A DNA stretch of 18,592 bases from an uncultured Eubacteriales bacterium (GCA_900544705.1 UQWH01000036.1:1-18592), one strand, 5' to 3'; shown: positions 1 to 7,370, counted from the first letter of the stretch. Numbers and translations are program-made. Notes: generated by a model not told the origin, from the sequence alone.

Positions 1-31
1 GGCTCAACCCGTTTTTCTCCGTATATTCAGG

Positions 32-50
32 TGACAAGAGGAAATTGTCA
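32..50 (+). promoter_or_regulatory. Small inverted repeat upstream of the primase gene
   Basis: TGACAA (32-37) and TTGTCA (45-50) form a 6-bp inverted repeat with a 7-nt spacer, ten bases before the ribosome binding site of the first gene. It could be a regulator site or a short RNA hairpin. The arms are short, so chance is possible. Confidence 0.25.
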
Positions 51-71
51 AAAAATTACGGAGGTATTTGT

Positions 72-692
72 ATGAATCTTTTTGAAAACGTCAAGGCGGT
101 GGTCACAGTGAGACAAGCTGCCGAACACTACGGTTTGAAGGTCGGGCGCGGCAATATGGCCTGCTGCCCCTTCCACAATGACCACACGCCCAGCATGAAG
201 CTGAATGAGGATTACTTCTACTGCTTCGGTTGCGGAGCAACTGGTGACGTGATCGGCCTTACGGCAAGGCTGTTCAATCTGAGCAACTATGAGGCGGCGC
301 AGAAGCTGGCGTATGACTTTGGGATTGACCCGGACAAGCCCCCTGCTGCGGCAGCACTGCGGAAACCGAAATACCCGCTGGCAAAGGCGTTCCAGAGAGA
401 GGAACTGCACTGTCGGCGGGTGTTATGCGATTATCTGCATCTTTTGGAGCATTGGAAGGTGCAGTACGCACCCGAAACACCGGAGGATACTCTTGATGAC
501 CGTTTCGTGGAAGCCTGCCAGATGCTCGATTATATCGAGGATTTGACAGATATTTTAACCTTTGCAGCGTTGGAGGCTCGTGTGAAAACTGTGGATATGC
601 TTCAAAAAGATGGCATGATCGACCGGCTGGAAGAACGTCTGAAACGGACGGCAAAGGAGGTGGATGCCCGTGACGAAACGGAAATCGGCTAA
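72..692 (+). CDS. CHC2 zinc-finger primase-like replication protein
   Basis: A 206-aa protein. Residues 32-54 hold a CHC2 zinc finger of the DnaG type: Cys32-x2-His35, then Cys51-x2-Cys54, in the typical context C-P-F-H-N-D-x-T-P-S and F-Y-C-F-G-C-G-x-x-G-D. Known: CHC2 domains bind template DNA in primases. No TOPRIM catalytic domain follows, so this is a stand-alone zinc-finger protein; the C-terminal half (about 85-206) is helical and unassigned. It probably works with the P4-type protein downstream in replicating the excised or transferred element. The ATG at 72 is chosen because GGAGG (60-64) lies 7 nt upstream; a TTG at 45 in the same frame lacks such a site. Its last 29 bases overlap the next gene. 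Confidence 0.8.
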   Translation: MNLFENVKAVVTVRQAAEHYGLKVGRGNMACCPFHNDHTPSMKLNEDYFYCFGCGATGDVIGLTARLFNLSNYEAAQKLAYDFGIDPDKPPAAAALRKPKYPLAKAFQREELHCRRVLCDYLHLLEHWKVQYAPETPEDTLDDRFVEACQMLDYIEDLTDILTFAALEARVKTVDMLQKDGMIDRLEERLKRTAKEVDARDETEIG

Positions 693-1770
693 TTTAGACG
701 CGCCCATCTGGTTTGATGGCACAAATATCAATGAGGCGCTGTTCTGTGATGAATTTCTGAGCAGCCGGAAAATCATCTTTGCCAACGGTGCTTTCTTTAC
801 GCCGGACGGCAGAGTGACCGATGATCTGCCGCTTCGTGGCGAGATCTACGAAGAACTGAAATGCTGCGCCGTGAACAACATCCCCCGCAAAATCACAAAC
901 ATTCTGGAAGTGATGAAGCTGGCGGCTCATGTAGAGGATTTCGTGCCGGAGACAGACAAAATCCATCTGGCAAACGGCACGTTGGCGCTGGACGGCAGTA
1001 TTGGCAAAATTTCCGAAAACCGTTTTGCCCGCGCCGACATGGAACACATTCTGCTGTGTGTGGATGACGATATGCGGATGGAAGCGCTGCGGCAGACCAA
1101 CTACGTCAAGTCCATCGTGACCGCTCAAGGCAAAATGGATTTGGAGCGCAAGGGCAAGCAGAGCTATCAGGGCTGGATGTTTGCCCGTTTGTTGGCATTC
1201 TCCAATGGCGATCTGCAAGCGCTTTACGACCGGAGTGACGGATTTTACCGCAGACAGCTTGTGCTGACCACCAAGGAAAAGTCTGCCGGACGGGTGGATG
1301 ACCCAGACCTTGCCGAAAAGATGAAAGCAGAGACCGATGGTATTTTCCTTTGGGCATTTGAGGGCTTGCAGAGGCTTGTAGCCAACAACTTCAAGTTCAC
1401 GGAAAGCCAGCGCACGCGGGATAACCGTGAGGCGGTCAAGCGGGATAACAACAATGTCTTTGATTTTCTAGAATCTGAGGGCTATATCCGGCTGAAAGCA
1501 GACTGTACCATCAGCTCTAAAGATTTGTACGAGATTTACCGGATGTGGTGTGAGGAAAACAACCTAACGCCGCTGAAACGCCGCAGCTTCAGCGACAGTG
1601 TGATTGCGAACCAAAGCAAGTACAATCTGGAATATTGCAACAAGATCACCAACGCCGCCGGTCGGCGGGTATGGGGCTTCTTCGGAATAGAAGCGGTTGC
1701 CAGACCCAATATAAACGGGTTTTCCGATGTTTCAGAGCGTACGTACGTACCGGAAGGATGGCGGGATTGA
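664..1770 (+). CDS. P4-family primase/helicase, apparently missing its Walker A segment
   Basis: A 368-aa protein of the phage/plasmid primase (P4/D5) type. Seen: a Walker B-like stretch LLCVDDD (130-136), a sensor-1-like LLAFSNGD (176-183), an arginine-finger-like DRSDGFYRRQ (189-198), and a C-terminal winged-helix-like part (about 262-320). No GxxGxGKS/T loop occurs anywhere. The chain passes directly from the N-terminal domain (ending near D110-G-S112) into the segment that in relatives follows the Walker A by some 25 residues. From memory of the family, relatives carry roughly 100 more residues here. This fits an in-frame internal deletion, so ATPase activity is doubtful. AGGAGG at 655-660 sits only 3 nt before ATG 664; a GTG at 670 (9 nt) is an alternative start. 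It overlaps the preceding gene by 29 bp, suggesting coupling. Confidence 0.8.
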   Translation: MPVTKRKSANLDAPIWFDGTNINEALFCDEFLSSRKIIFANGAFFTPDGRVTDDLPLRGEIYEELKCCAVNNIPRKITNILEVMKLAAHVEDFVPETDKIHLANGTLALDGSIGKISENRFARADMEHILLCVDDDMRMEALRQTNYVKSIVTAQGKMDLERKGKQSYQGWMFARLLAFSNGDLQALYDRSDGFYRRQLVLTTKEKSAGRVDDPDLAEKMKAETDGIFLWAFEGLQRLVANNFKFTESQRTRDNREAVKRDNNNVFDFLESEGYIRLKADCTISSKDLYEIYRMWCEENNLTPLKRRSFSDSVIANQSKYNLEYCNKITNAAGRRVWGFFGIEAVARPNINGFSDVSERTYVPEGWRD

Positions 1771-2165
1771 TTTTGCCCGCCGCGCCGTGTACGTATGTAC
1801 GCAGCGTTTTGCCCCAAATACCGCTATATAGGAAGAATGCTGACCGGCAGAGCCTATATTTGGGAGCGTGAATCAAGACAAGTGAAATCCGCAAAGAATT
1901 TGACCGTTGACAGAAATGGCTTCACGAAACCGCGCTTCTCGGAACAGGAAAGCAGATGCACGGAAGCATTTGAAAACACACGGTTTGAAACTAAATCATG
2001 CGGAATAGGAAAAACGGTAGCTGCCACCTGTGGACAGGACATCACACCAGCAATTCTGAACGGATTTGATGACAACAGAAATTTTTACGATACAGCGAAG
2101 CGGATACGTCGGAAGGCGTACCTGCTTCGCTGTTTCATGATCTGAATTTTGGAGGGAATTTGAAT
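1771..2165 (+). other. Non-coding spacer between helicase and relaxase operon; candidate oriT region
   Basis: About 395 bp without a convincing gene. An open frame at 1795-2145 has no ribosome binding site and an unconvincing composition. Seen: alternating GTAC runs (CGTACGTACGTAC at 1738-1750 and GTACGTATGTAC near 1789-1800), a 6-bp GGCGGG/CCCGCC hairpin (1760-1765/1776-1781), and a strong hairpin at 2092-2133. Known: MobV elements keep the transfer origin upstream of the relaxase gene as a set of inverted repeats. Inferred: oriT may lie here. I could not see a match to the nic site of pMV158. Confidence 0.4.
2092..2133 (+). promoter_or_regulatory. Long imperfect hairpin before the HTH-relaxase pair
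   Basis: ACAGCGAAGC (2092-2101) pairs perfectly with GCTTCGCTGT (2124-2133). Inside it, GG pairs with CC and TACG (2105-2108) with CGTA (2117-2120), each after one bulged base, leaving an 8-nt loop. The whole forms a stem of about 16 pairs, 17 nt before the GGAGGG ribosome binding site. There is no T-run after it, so it is a poor intrinsic terminator. It could be an oriT hairpin, an operator or a leader structure. Confidence 0.5.
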
Positions 2166-2381
2166 ATGAATGTACGCAACGAAATCAAGGCGCAGATCGT
2201 CCGCACCGGATTTACCATGCAAGAGGTTGTTGACCTGCTGCATGACGAATATGGCTGGTCAGACAGTGTTTCCAACCTGTCTGCCAAACTGCAAAGGGAG
2301 AGCATCCGCTACAAGGAGGTCGTGGAACTGGCTGATGCGCTGGGGTATGACCTCATATGGCAGAAACGGAGGGAGAGATAA
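2166..2381 (+). CDS. Small Cro/CI-like HTH protein preceding the relaxase
   Basis: A 71-aa protein. The order of helices (FTMQEVVDLL, then SVSNLSAKLQR, then YKEVVELADALGYDL) resembles a compact Cro/CI-like helix-turn-helix in which the SNLSxKLxR segment would be the recognition helix. Known: small proteins of this type stand directly before MobV relaxases in Clostridia elements and are often mislabelled in databases. It probably regulates the mobilization genes or acts as an auxiliary protein at oriT; the role is inferred. GGAGG (2151-2155) lies 10 nt before ATG 2166; an in-frame TTG at 2160 is an alternative. The stop codon directly abuts the relaxase ATG, so the two are translated together. 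Confidence 0.65.
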   Translation: MNVRNEIKAQIVRTGFTMQEVVDLLHDEYGWSDSVSNLSAKLQRESIRYKEVVELADALGYDLIWQKRRER

Positions 2382-3341
2382 ATGAGCAAGCCGCAGTTTG
2401 CCATTCTTCGCTTTGCTAAATACAAAGGACCGGAGATTTCCAATATTGAGTCGCACAATGAGCGCACAAAAGAGAATTACGTCAGCAACCCTGACATTGA
2501 CAAGAGCCGCAGCCACTTGAATTTTCACCTGATTACGCCGGAACAAAAATACCGGGCAGAGGCAGAGCGACAGATCAAGGAGGTCGGTTGCCGCACCCGC
2601 TCGGACAGCGTGCGTGTGGTGGAAGCACTTGTAACCGCAACGCCAGAGTTCTTCAAAGGAAAGAAGAAAGACGAGATCAAAGCCTATTTTCAGGTGGCGC
2701 TGAACTTTATCAGGGAACACCAAGACCCGAAAACCATTATATCTGCTGTGGTGCATATGGACGAGAAAACGCCTCATATGCACCTTTCTTTTGTCCCTTT
2801 GACGGCGGATGGGAGGCTCAGTGCCAAGGAAATCGTCGGCAACAAGAAGAAGCTGACACAGTGGCAGGACAGGTTTTGGGAGCATATGGTCAAGAAATAT
2901 CCTGATTTGGAACGCGGTGAGAGTGCCAGCAAGACCGGACGCAGCCATATTCCACCGAGAGTATTCAAGGAAGTGGTTCATCTGAGCAGAATGAAGGAAC
3001 AGATTATGACGCTCATGGCAGACACCAATCTTCTTAACAAGAAATCGAAGATGGAAGAATTGGGAGCATTGCTGGATAAATATGTTCCAGCGTCGGAAGC
3101 CATGCGCACAAAGCTGAAAAAGTACGATAAAGCTTACAGGGAGCTTTCCGATGAAAACACTGCGTTGGAAGCAGAACTGAAAACAACTCAAAACGCTGGC
3201 AGAGAGAAAATCGCCAACAAGCTGAAATACGGCAAAATGGAGCAGGAACTCTCTGAACTTCATGCACTAATGGACGATATTCCGCCGGAAATCATAGCTG
3301 CTTATAGGAGGCACACGGTAGGATTGCAGAATGAACGTTGA
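2382..3341 (+). CDS. mobV: MobV/Pre family relaxase
   Basis: A 319-aa relaxase of the Mob_Pre family. The metal-binding three-histidine motif is clear: H125-M-D127-E128-K-T-P131-H132-M-H134, i.e. HxDExxPHxH. The N-terminal motif HNERT (25-29) followed by IDKSRSHLN (39-47) is also typical. Known: MobV enzymes nick oriT and lead the strand into a recipient through a helper secretion system. Residues about 200-300 are charged and probably coiled coil. It is shorter than plasmid MobV proteins, which often exceed 400 residues, but the catalytic part is complete. GGAGGGAG (2368-2375) provides the ribosome binding site. It is the last gene before the terminator at 3446. Confidence 0.92.
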   Translation: MSKPQFAILRFAKYKGPEISNIESHNERTKENYVSNPDIDKSRSHLNFHLITPEQKYRAEAERQIKEVGCRTRSDSVRVVEALVTATPEFFKGKKKDEIKAYFQVALNFIREHQDPKTIISAVVHMDEKTPHMHLSFVPLTADGRLSAKEIVGNKKKLTQWQDRFWEHMVKKYPDLERGESASKTGRSHIPPRVFKEVVHLSRMKEQIMTLMADTNLLNKKSKMEELGALLDKYVPASEAMRTKLKKYDKAYRELSDENTALEAELKTTQNAGREKIANKLKYGKMEQELSELHALMDDIPPEIIAAYRRHTVGLQNER

Positions 3342-3350
3342 GGGATGCCT

Positions 3351-3695
3351 ATGAATAATGAACTGATGAGGGATGAAAACTTCATTCGTTGTTCTACGAT
3401 GGTTGCTGAACTACTGATGAAGTACAAAAGTAAGGAAATGGAACTGGGCGGGGAGTCAAAAGAGGACTCCCCGCCCTCTTTTTTTGCTTTTCTGGACTTG
3501 AAAATCATCTTGTCATCTTATATAATAGAGAAAAAGAAGATGATTACTACTGACAAAAACGCAGAAGATGATTTTAGCATATTGTCGGCAGTCATGGAAG
3601 GAGATGCCATATGGAAAACGGCTACATATATACTCGTGTTTCAACGCTTATTCAGGTCGATGGTTTTTCTCTGGATGCTCAGGAAGAAGAAATAA
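3351..3695 (+). CDS. Doubtful small ORF running through the terminator
   Basis: ATG 3351 follows TTGAGGG (3338-3344) at a good distance, and about the first 35 codons (starting MNNELMRDENFIRC) read like a small helical protein. No stop precedes the terminator stem at 3446, and the frame then runs through the recombinase promoter into the start of the recombinase gene until 3695. Either a genuine short gene lost its stop by frameshift or mutation, or translation ends untidily at the transcript end. Function unknown. Confidence 0.25.
   Translation: MNNELMRDENFIRCSTMVAELLMKYKSKEMELGGESKEDSPPSFFAFLDLKIILSSYIIEKKKMITTDKNAEDDFSILSAVMEGDAIWKTATYILVFQRLFRSMVFLWMLRKKK
3446..3485 (+). terminator. Strong intrinsic terminator of the mobilization operon
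   Basis: A 12-bp perfect G+C-rich stem, GGGCGGGGAGTC (3446-3457) with GACTCCCCGCCC (3465-3476), a 7-nt loop, and then TCTTTTTTT. It closes the primase-relaxase transcript and isolates it from the recombinase gene. Confidence 0.95.
3498..3526 (+). promoter_or_regulatory. Promoter of the serine recombinase gene
   Basis: TTGAAA (3498-3503), a 17-bp spacer, and TATAAT (3521-3526). It lies just after the terminator and 85 bp before the recombinase start. Three copies of a 9-bp motif surround the -10 and the leader. Confidence 0.8.
3503..3573. repeat. Three AAGATGATT sites around the recombinase promoter
   Basis: AATCATCTT (3503-3511, inverted) overlaps the end of the -35 and the spacer. AAGATGATT occurs at 3537-3545 and again at 3565-3573; the direct copies extend to 11 bp (AGAAGATGATT) and start 28 bp apart. 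The inverted and first direct copy flank the -10. This layout suggests binding sites of a repressor or of the recombinase itself. Confidence 0.5.
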
Positions 3696-5308
3696 GGGCG
3701 TTTGCCAAAATGCACGGAATCAATATCATCGGCAAGTATTCAGACGAAGGTAAATCGGGGAAAAACGCCGAACACCGCCCTGCCTTCAATCAGATGATGG
3801 AGGATATCCGAAGCAAGAAGGACAGTATTAAGTACATTCTTGTGTTCAAATTGTCAAGATTTGCAAGAAACACAAGCGATACGGCAAAATACCTTCAGGA
3901 ATTGGCAAGCTACGGCATTGGACTGTTGGGTGTGAAAGATGGCATTGATACGTCAACGGCAACAGGCAAAATGATTGCCAACATCATGGGTGCAGTCGCA
4001 GAAGTGGAGTTGGAGAATATTCACGAGCAAACACTTGCCGGGAGGCAGCAAAAGGCAAGAAGCGGGCTATGGAATGGTGCACAGGCTCCCTTTGGATACG
4101 CTCTTGAGAATAAATTCTTAGTGGTATGTCCGGAAGAAGCGGAAATTGTGAAGGAGATATTCCACCTCTATGTCGAGGAAGGACAGACAATCCGGTATAT
4201 CACGAAAAAGCTGAATGACGAGGGTGTGAAACGGGAACAACGCGGAAATACCCGGTTTTCCGTTTTTACCGAAAGAACGGTGCGGTCAATCTTGAAAAAT
4301 CCTGTTTATGCCGGTAAAATAGCCTATGGTCGCCGCCACACAGTCAAGGTTGAGGGTACAAATAATGAAACAAAAGTGGTAAAGCAGGATGATGAGAGCA
4401 AAATCATTCTTGTTGAGGGCGTCCATGAGGCGATTGTTACACCGGAAATGTTTGCCAAAGCCGAAATAAGGTTGGGTGAGAATGTCCGTCACCGGAAAAC
4501 GAGGAGTGACAGCACTACGGTTTATCCATTGACGGGTCTGATTCGGTGTCCGGACTGCGGTAAGAATATATTCGGATATACAGCACCTCCAAGACCAAGG
4601 AAGAATGGGAAGGAAAGATTCTATCCCCGGTATATCTCCTATCGCTGTATATCAGGGCGAGATCGGAATGGAATTTCCTGTTCCCTTGCGAACAAGTATT
4701 ACAGCGGCACAAAGTTGGAAAAGGAAGTCCGTGATGTTGTTGCATCCATGGTTTCAATCCCTGAGTTTATTGAACTGGTGTCCAAGAAGGTTGACTGTGC
4801 AACAGACCTGAGTATTTTGAAAAAGAAACGAGAATCCATCAAAGCGGAATACACAAAATACTATAATAACCTTATGGTGAACGAAAAGAGACTTGCGGAG
4901 CTGGACACGAGTGACAGGCATTATGACAGACGGGTGGATAGCCTGAATCGTGTTATGGATGATCTGTATGAGAAGATCGATGATTCCCAAAGCAGGCTGG
5001 ATGAACTTGATAATGAGATTGCCATGGCAGAGAAATCCACATTGACAAAGCAATCTATTTTTGAAATGTTGGAAGGATTCAGCAAGTATTACGACGTCAT
5101 GACTCCGGAAGATAGGAAAGCTCTTTTACAGGCTATGATATCCTACATTGAGCTTTACGGAGAAAAGCGTGCGGATGGTCATTTTGTGAAAGCAATTCAC
5201 TTTACGTTCCCTGTGACTTACGATGGAGAAAGTGGTGCATTGTTTGTCAGAACTAATGAACAGCAAGTTGAGACGGTAGTTCGGCTGACCCGCAAGGAGG
5301 AAGCATAA
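3611..5308 (+). CDS. Large serine recombinase (integrase/excisionase of the element)
   Basis: A 565-aa large serine recombinase. The N-terminal resolvase-type catalytic domain (about 4-150) has Y-T-R9-V-S11 with the nucleophile Ser11, and the conserved K-L-S-R83-F-A-R86-N segment. A recombinase domain follows (about 160-290), then a zinc ribbon with C313-x2-C316 and C346/C357, a coiled coil (about 375-470) and a C-terminal tail. Known: such enzymes integrate and excise by joining attP and attB through a 2-bp core without needing long homology. The length and all key residues are complete, so it looks active. GGAAGGAG (3596-3602) lies 8 nt before ATG 3611. Its end lies 5 bp before the adjacent chromosomal gene, as expected for an attachment-site-proximal integrase. 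Confidence 0.95.
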   Translation: MENGYIYTRVSTLIQVDGFSLDAQEEEIRAFAKMHGINIIGKYSDEGKSGKNAEHRPAFNQMMEDIRSKKDSIKYILVFKLSRFARNTSDTAKYLQELASYGIGLLGVKDGIDTSTATGKMIANIMGAVAEVELENIHEQTLAGRQQKARSGLWNGAQAPFGYALENKFLVVCPEEAEIVKEIFHLYVEEGQTIRYITKKLNDEGVKREQRGNTRFSVFTERTVRSILKNPVYAGKIAYGRRHTVKVEGTNNETKVVKQDDESKIILVEGVHEAIVTPEMFAKAEIRLGENVRHRKTRSDSTTVYPLTGLIRCPDCGKNIFGYTAPPRPRKNGKERFYPRYISYRCISGRDRNGISCSLANKYYSGTKLEKEVRDVVASMVSIPEFIELVSKKVDCATDLSILKKKRESIKAEYTKYYNNLMVNEKRLAELDTSDRHYDRRVDSLNRVMDDLYEKIDDSQSRLDELDNEIAMAEKSTLTKQSIFEMLEGFSKYYDVMTPEDRKALLQAMISYIELYGEKRADGHFVKAIHFTFPVTYDGESGALFVRTNEQQVETVVRLTRKEEA

Positions 5309-5314
5309 AGACCA
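5294..5314 (+). other. Probable right junction (attR) of the element
   Basis: Between the recombinase 3' end and the ywaF-like ATG, base composition shifts from AT-rich to strongly GC-rich within a few tens of bases. AAGGAGG (5294-5300) lies inside the last recombinase codons, 13 nt before ATG 5314, and is the only ribosome binding site available to the chromosomal gene. The exact crossover cannot be placed without the empty site. Confidence 0.45.
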
Positions 5315-6027
5315 TGTTTACGACAGAACATTTTATCTGGATCGGGCTGTGCGCCGCGTTTATCGTTGGAATGTGCATTTTCAGCCGAAAATGGAGCCTC
5401 AAGCGGGCGGGTCTTGTGATGAGCGCAATCTGTCTTGTCAGCGAGATCAGCAAGATGATGAGCGATATGCTGGAGAGTCCCGGCGGCGGGAGGCATCTGG
5501 ACCCGCGGAGCCTGCCGTTTCACCTGTGCAGCCTGATGATCTTCATCGTGCTGTACCTGACCTTCGGAAAAGAGGGGAAAGCGCGGCGGACGCTGGCGAA
5601 TTTCCTTGCGGTGGTGGGAACACTGGGGAGCTTCTGCGCCATCCTGATCCCCACAAACGGTACGGATTTTACCAGGATCCCCGCCTATCAGTGCTTCGTG
5701 TACCATGCGGGGCTGATGTGGTTTTCCATCTACCTGATCCTGTCCGGGCAGGCAGAGCTGGGACGCGTCAAAACGCTGGCGATCAATCTGGGCGTGCTGC
5801 TGGCGCTGGCCTTTGTCATGCTGTATATCAACGGCGCACTGGCGGCCTATGACACGAACTTTTTCTACCTGACGCGGCCGCCGATGGAGCATCTGCCCTA
5901 TCTGAACCTTGACCGGGGCTGGTATGTCTATTTTCTGCGCCTTCTGCTGTTGGGGACGGTGCTGATCACGCTGTTTCATCTGCCGTTCCTGCTGTACGAA
6001 CGCAGAAAGAGAGAAGAAAAAAACTGA
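5314..6027 (+). CDS. YwaF/TIGR02206-family integral membrane protein
   Basis: A 237-aa protein with about six to seven hydrophobic segments. The start (M-F-T-T-E-H-F-I-W-I-G) and the motifs LPFHLCSL (68-75) and YHAGLMWF (131-138) fit the TIGR02206/YwaF membrane protein family, whose function is unknown. The N-terminus looks full length, so the mobile element has inserted in front of the gene rather than inside it. Its own promoter was probably displaced; transcription may now come from the recombinase promoter. The stop TGA overlaps the ATG of the following MFS gene, which implies translational coupling. Confidence 0.75.
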   Translation: MFTTEHFIWIGLCAAFIVGMCIFSRKWSLKRAGLVMSAICLVSEISKMMSDMLESPGGGRHLDPRSLPFHLCSLMIFIVLYLTFGKEGKARRTLANFLAVVGTLGSFCAILIPTNGTDFTRIPAYQCFVYHAGLMWFSIYLILSGQAELGRVKTLAINLGVLLALAFVMLYINGALAAYDTNFFYLTRPPMEHLPYLNLDRGWYVYFLRLLLLGTVLITLFHLPFLLYERRKREEKN

Positions 6028-7193
6028 TGGCGGGCCTTTTATTGGCGCTGATCTACCTTTCGTTCATCAGCCTCGGACTGCCGGATGCGCTGCTCGGCGC
6101 GGCGTGGCCGGAAATTTACCCAGAATTTCAGGTGCCGGTGTCCTACGCCGGCATCATTTCCATGATCATTGCGCTGGGGACGATCGTCTCCAGCCTGCAA
6201 AGCGACCGCCTGACCCGAAAATTCGGCACCGGCGTGGTCACGGCGGTCAGCGTGGGTATCACGGCGGCGGCGCTGTTCGGCTTCTCCGTCAGCCACAGCT
6301 TCTGGGCGCTGTGCCTGTGGGCGATCCCCTACGGGCTGGGCGCGGGCAGTGTGGACGCATCGCTCAATAACTATGTCGCCCTGCATTACGCAAGCAAGCA
6401 CATGAGCTGGCTGCACTGTATGTGGGGCGTCGGCGCGACGCTCGGCCCGTATATCATGGGGCTGGCGCTCACGCATGGCGCAGCGTGGAACAGCGGCTAC
6501 CGCATCATCTTCGGTATTCAGGTCGTCCTGACGGCGATTTTGGTGTTCAGCCTGCCGAAATGGAAGAAATCTCCGGCCGCAGCGCAGACGGGCGGCCGGG
6601 CGCTTTCCCTGCGGGAGATCGTCAGAATTCCCGGTGCGAAGGCGGTCATGCTCTGCTTTCTCTGCTACTGCGCGATCGAGCAGACGGCCATGCTCTGGGC
6701 GAGCAGCTATCTGACGCTGGCCAAGGGCGTCCCGGCGCAGACGGCGGCGCAGTTTGCCAGCCTGTTCTGCATCGGCATCACCGTCGGGCGCGGGCTGAAC
6801 GGCTTTGCAGCGATGAAGCTCAAGGACCGGCAGATGGTGCGCATGGGCGAGGGGATCGTTCTTCTGGGCGTGGCCGTGATGCTCCTGCCCTTCGGGAAAG
6901 CGCTGTCGCTGGCGGGCTTTCTGCTCATCGGCTTCGGCTGCGCGCCGGTCTATCCCTGCCTCATCCACGGCACGCCGGAGCACTTCGGCGCGGAGCGCTC
7001 GCAGGCGGTCATCGGCGTGCAGATGGCCAGCGCATATGTCGGCACCTGCCTGATGCCGCCGCTGTTCGGCTGGCTTGCGAACCATGTTTCCATCCGCCTG
7101 CTGCCGTGGTATCTGCTGGCGCTTCTGGCGCTGATGACGCTCATGCACGAAGTTCTGAACCGAAAGACAGAAAAACCCAGCCGGGCTGCATAA
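6027..7193 (+). CDS. MFS transporter (major facilitator superfamily)
   Basis: A 388-aa membrane protein with about twelve hydrophobic segments in two halves. A loop 2-3 signature of the MFS type is seen in SDRLTRKFGTG (about residues 59-69). The opening LSFISLGLPDALLGAAWP is common in sugar-permease-like (FucP-like) and drug-like MFS proteins of Clostridia. The substrate cannot be told from sequence. Its ATG shares bases with the stop of the upstream YwaF-like gene, so the two form an operon. The stop codon lies in the loop of a hairpin that probably ends transcription. Confidence 0.85.
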   Translation: MAGLLLALIYLSFISLGLPDALLGAAWPEIYPEFQVPVSYAGIISMIIALGTIVSSLQSDRLTRKFGTGVVTAVSVGITAAALFGFSVSHSFWALCLWAIPYGLGAGSVDASLNNYVALHYASKHMSWLHCMWGVGATLGPYIMGLALTHGAAWNSGYRIIFGIQVVLTAILVFSLPKWKKSPAAAQTGGRALSLREIVRIPGAKAVMLCFLCYCAIEQTAMLWASSYLTLAKGVPAQTAAQFASLFCIGITVGRGLNGFAAMKLKDRQMVRMGEGIVLLGVAVMLLPFGKALSLAGFLLIGFGCAPVYPCLIHGTPEHFGAERSQAVIGVQMASAYVGTCLMPPLFGWLANHVSIRLLPWYLLALLALMTLMHEVLNRKTEKPSRAA

Positions 7194-7203
7194 GCAGCCC
7201 GGC
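7180..7203 (+). terminator. Hairpin around the MFS stop codon
   Basis: GCCGGGCTGC (7180-7189) pairs perfectly with GCAGCCCGGC (7194-7203). The loop ATAA contains the TAA stop. Only a weak T-rich tail (AGTTTCGTTA) follows, so termination may be partial. Confidence 0.6.
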
Positions 7204-7220
7204 AGTTTCGTTATGTAAAT

Positions 7221-7271
7221 GCCTGCACGCGGAACGCTCAAGAGCGTTCCCTACAGGTGCGGGCGAAATTT
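7221..7271 (-). repeat. Dispersed palindromic repeat, copy A
   Basis: Read on the minus strand it contains CGCCCGCACCTGTAGGG and a perfect 9-bp inverted repeat, GGAACGCTC/GAGCGTTCC (7231-7239/7242-7250). It matches copy C at 12225 over about 50 positions with few changes. It lies between the MFS terminator and the ABC gene leader. Confidence 0.8.
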
Positions 7272-7370
7272 AGAACCGGTGCGTAAAACGCGGGCGGATG
7301 ATCAGACTGGCGGGAGCTTTTTTGTTAGAATCACCAAAAGCGGCGGGTGAAGTTTGTCTATAATTCCGAA

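Larger units (their letters stand above)
1..5310. mobile_element. Integrative mobilizable element, right-hand part (serine-recombinase type)
   Basis: Seen: consecutive genes for a CHC2-type primase, a P4-family primase/helicase, a small HTH-like protein, a MobV relaxase and a large serine recombinase, all on the plus strand. Base composition is clearly more AT-rich than the DNA after about 5310, where G/C-ending codons dominate. Known: these modules make up mobilizable elements that excise by a serine recombinase and borrow a conjugation pore from a helper. No mating-pore gene and no cargo are visible here. Inferred: the right end lies between the recombinase stop (5308) and the start of the ywaF-like gene (5314). 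The left end is outside the window, so attL and the true length are unknown. Confidence 0.85.

Noticed and set aside
1760..1781. GGCGGG/CCCGCC hairpin at the helicase stop codon as a terminator
   Set aside because: Only 6 bp with a 10-nt loop and no T-run; too weak to call.
1795..2145. A 116-codon plus-strand frame in the element spacer
   Set aside because: No ribosome binding site, no domain, and its end covers the strong hairpin at 2092-2133; more likely non-coding.
2259..3263. A 334-codon minus-strand frame opposite the relaxase
   Set aside because: The plus strand has an intact MobV relaxase with catalytic motifs; the antisense frame has none.
6039..7241. A 400-codon minus-strand frame opposite the MFS gene
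   Set aside because: Rich in Arg, Gln, His and Ala as expected for the antisense of a membrane protein gene; no ribosome binding site or domain.
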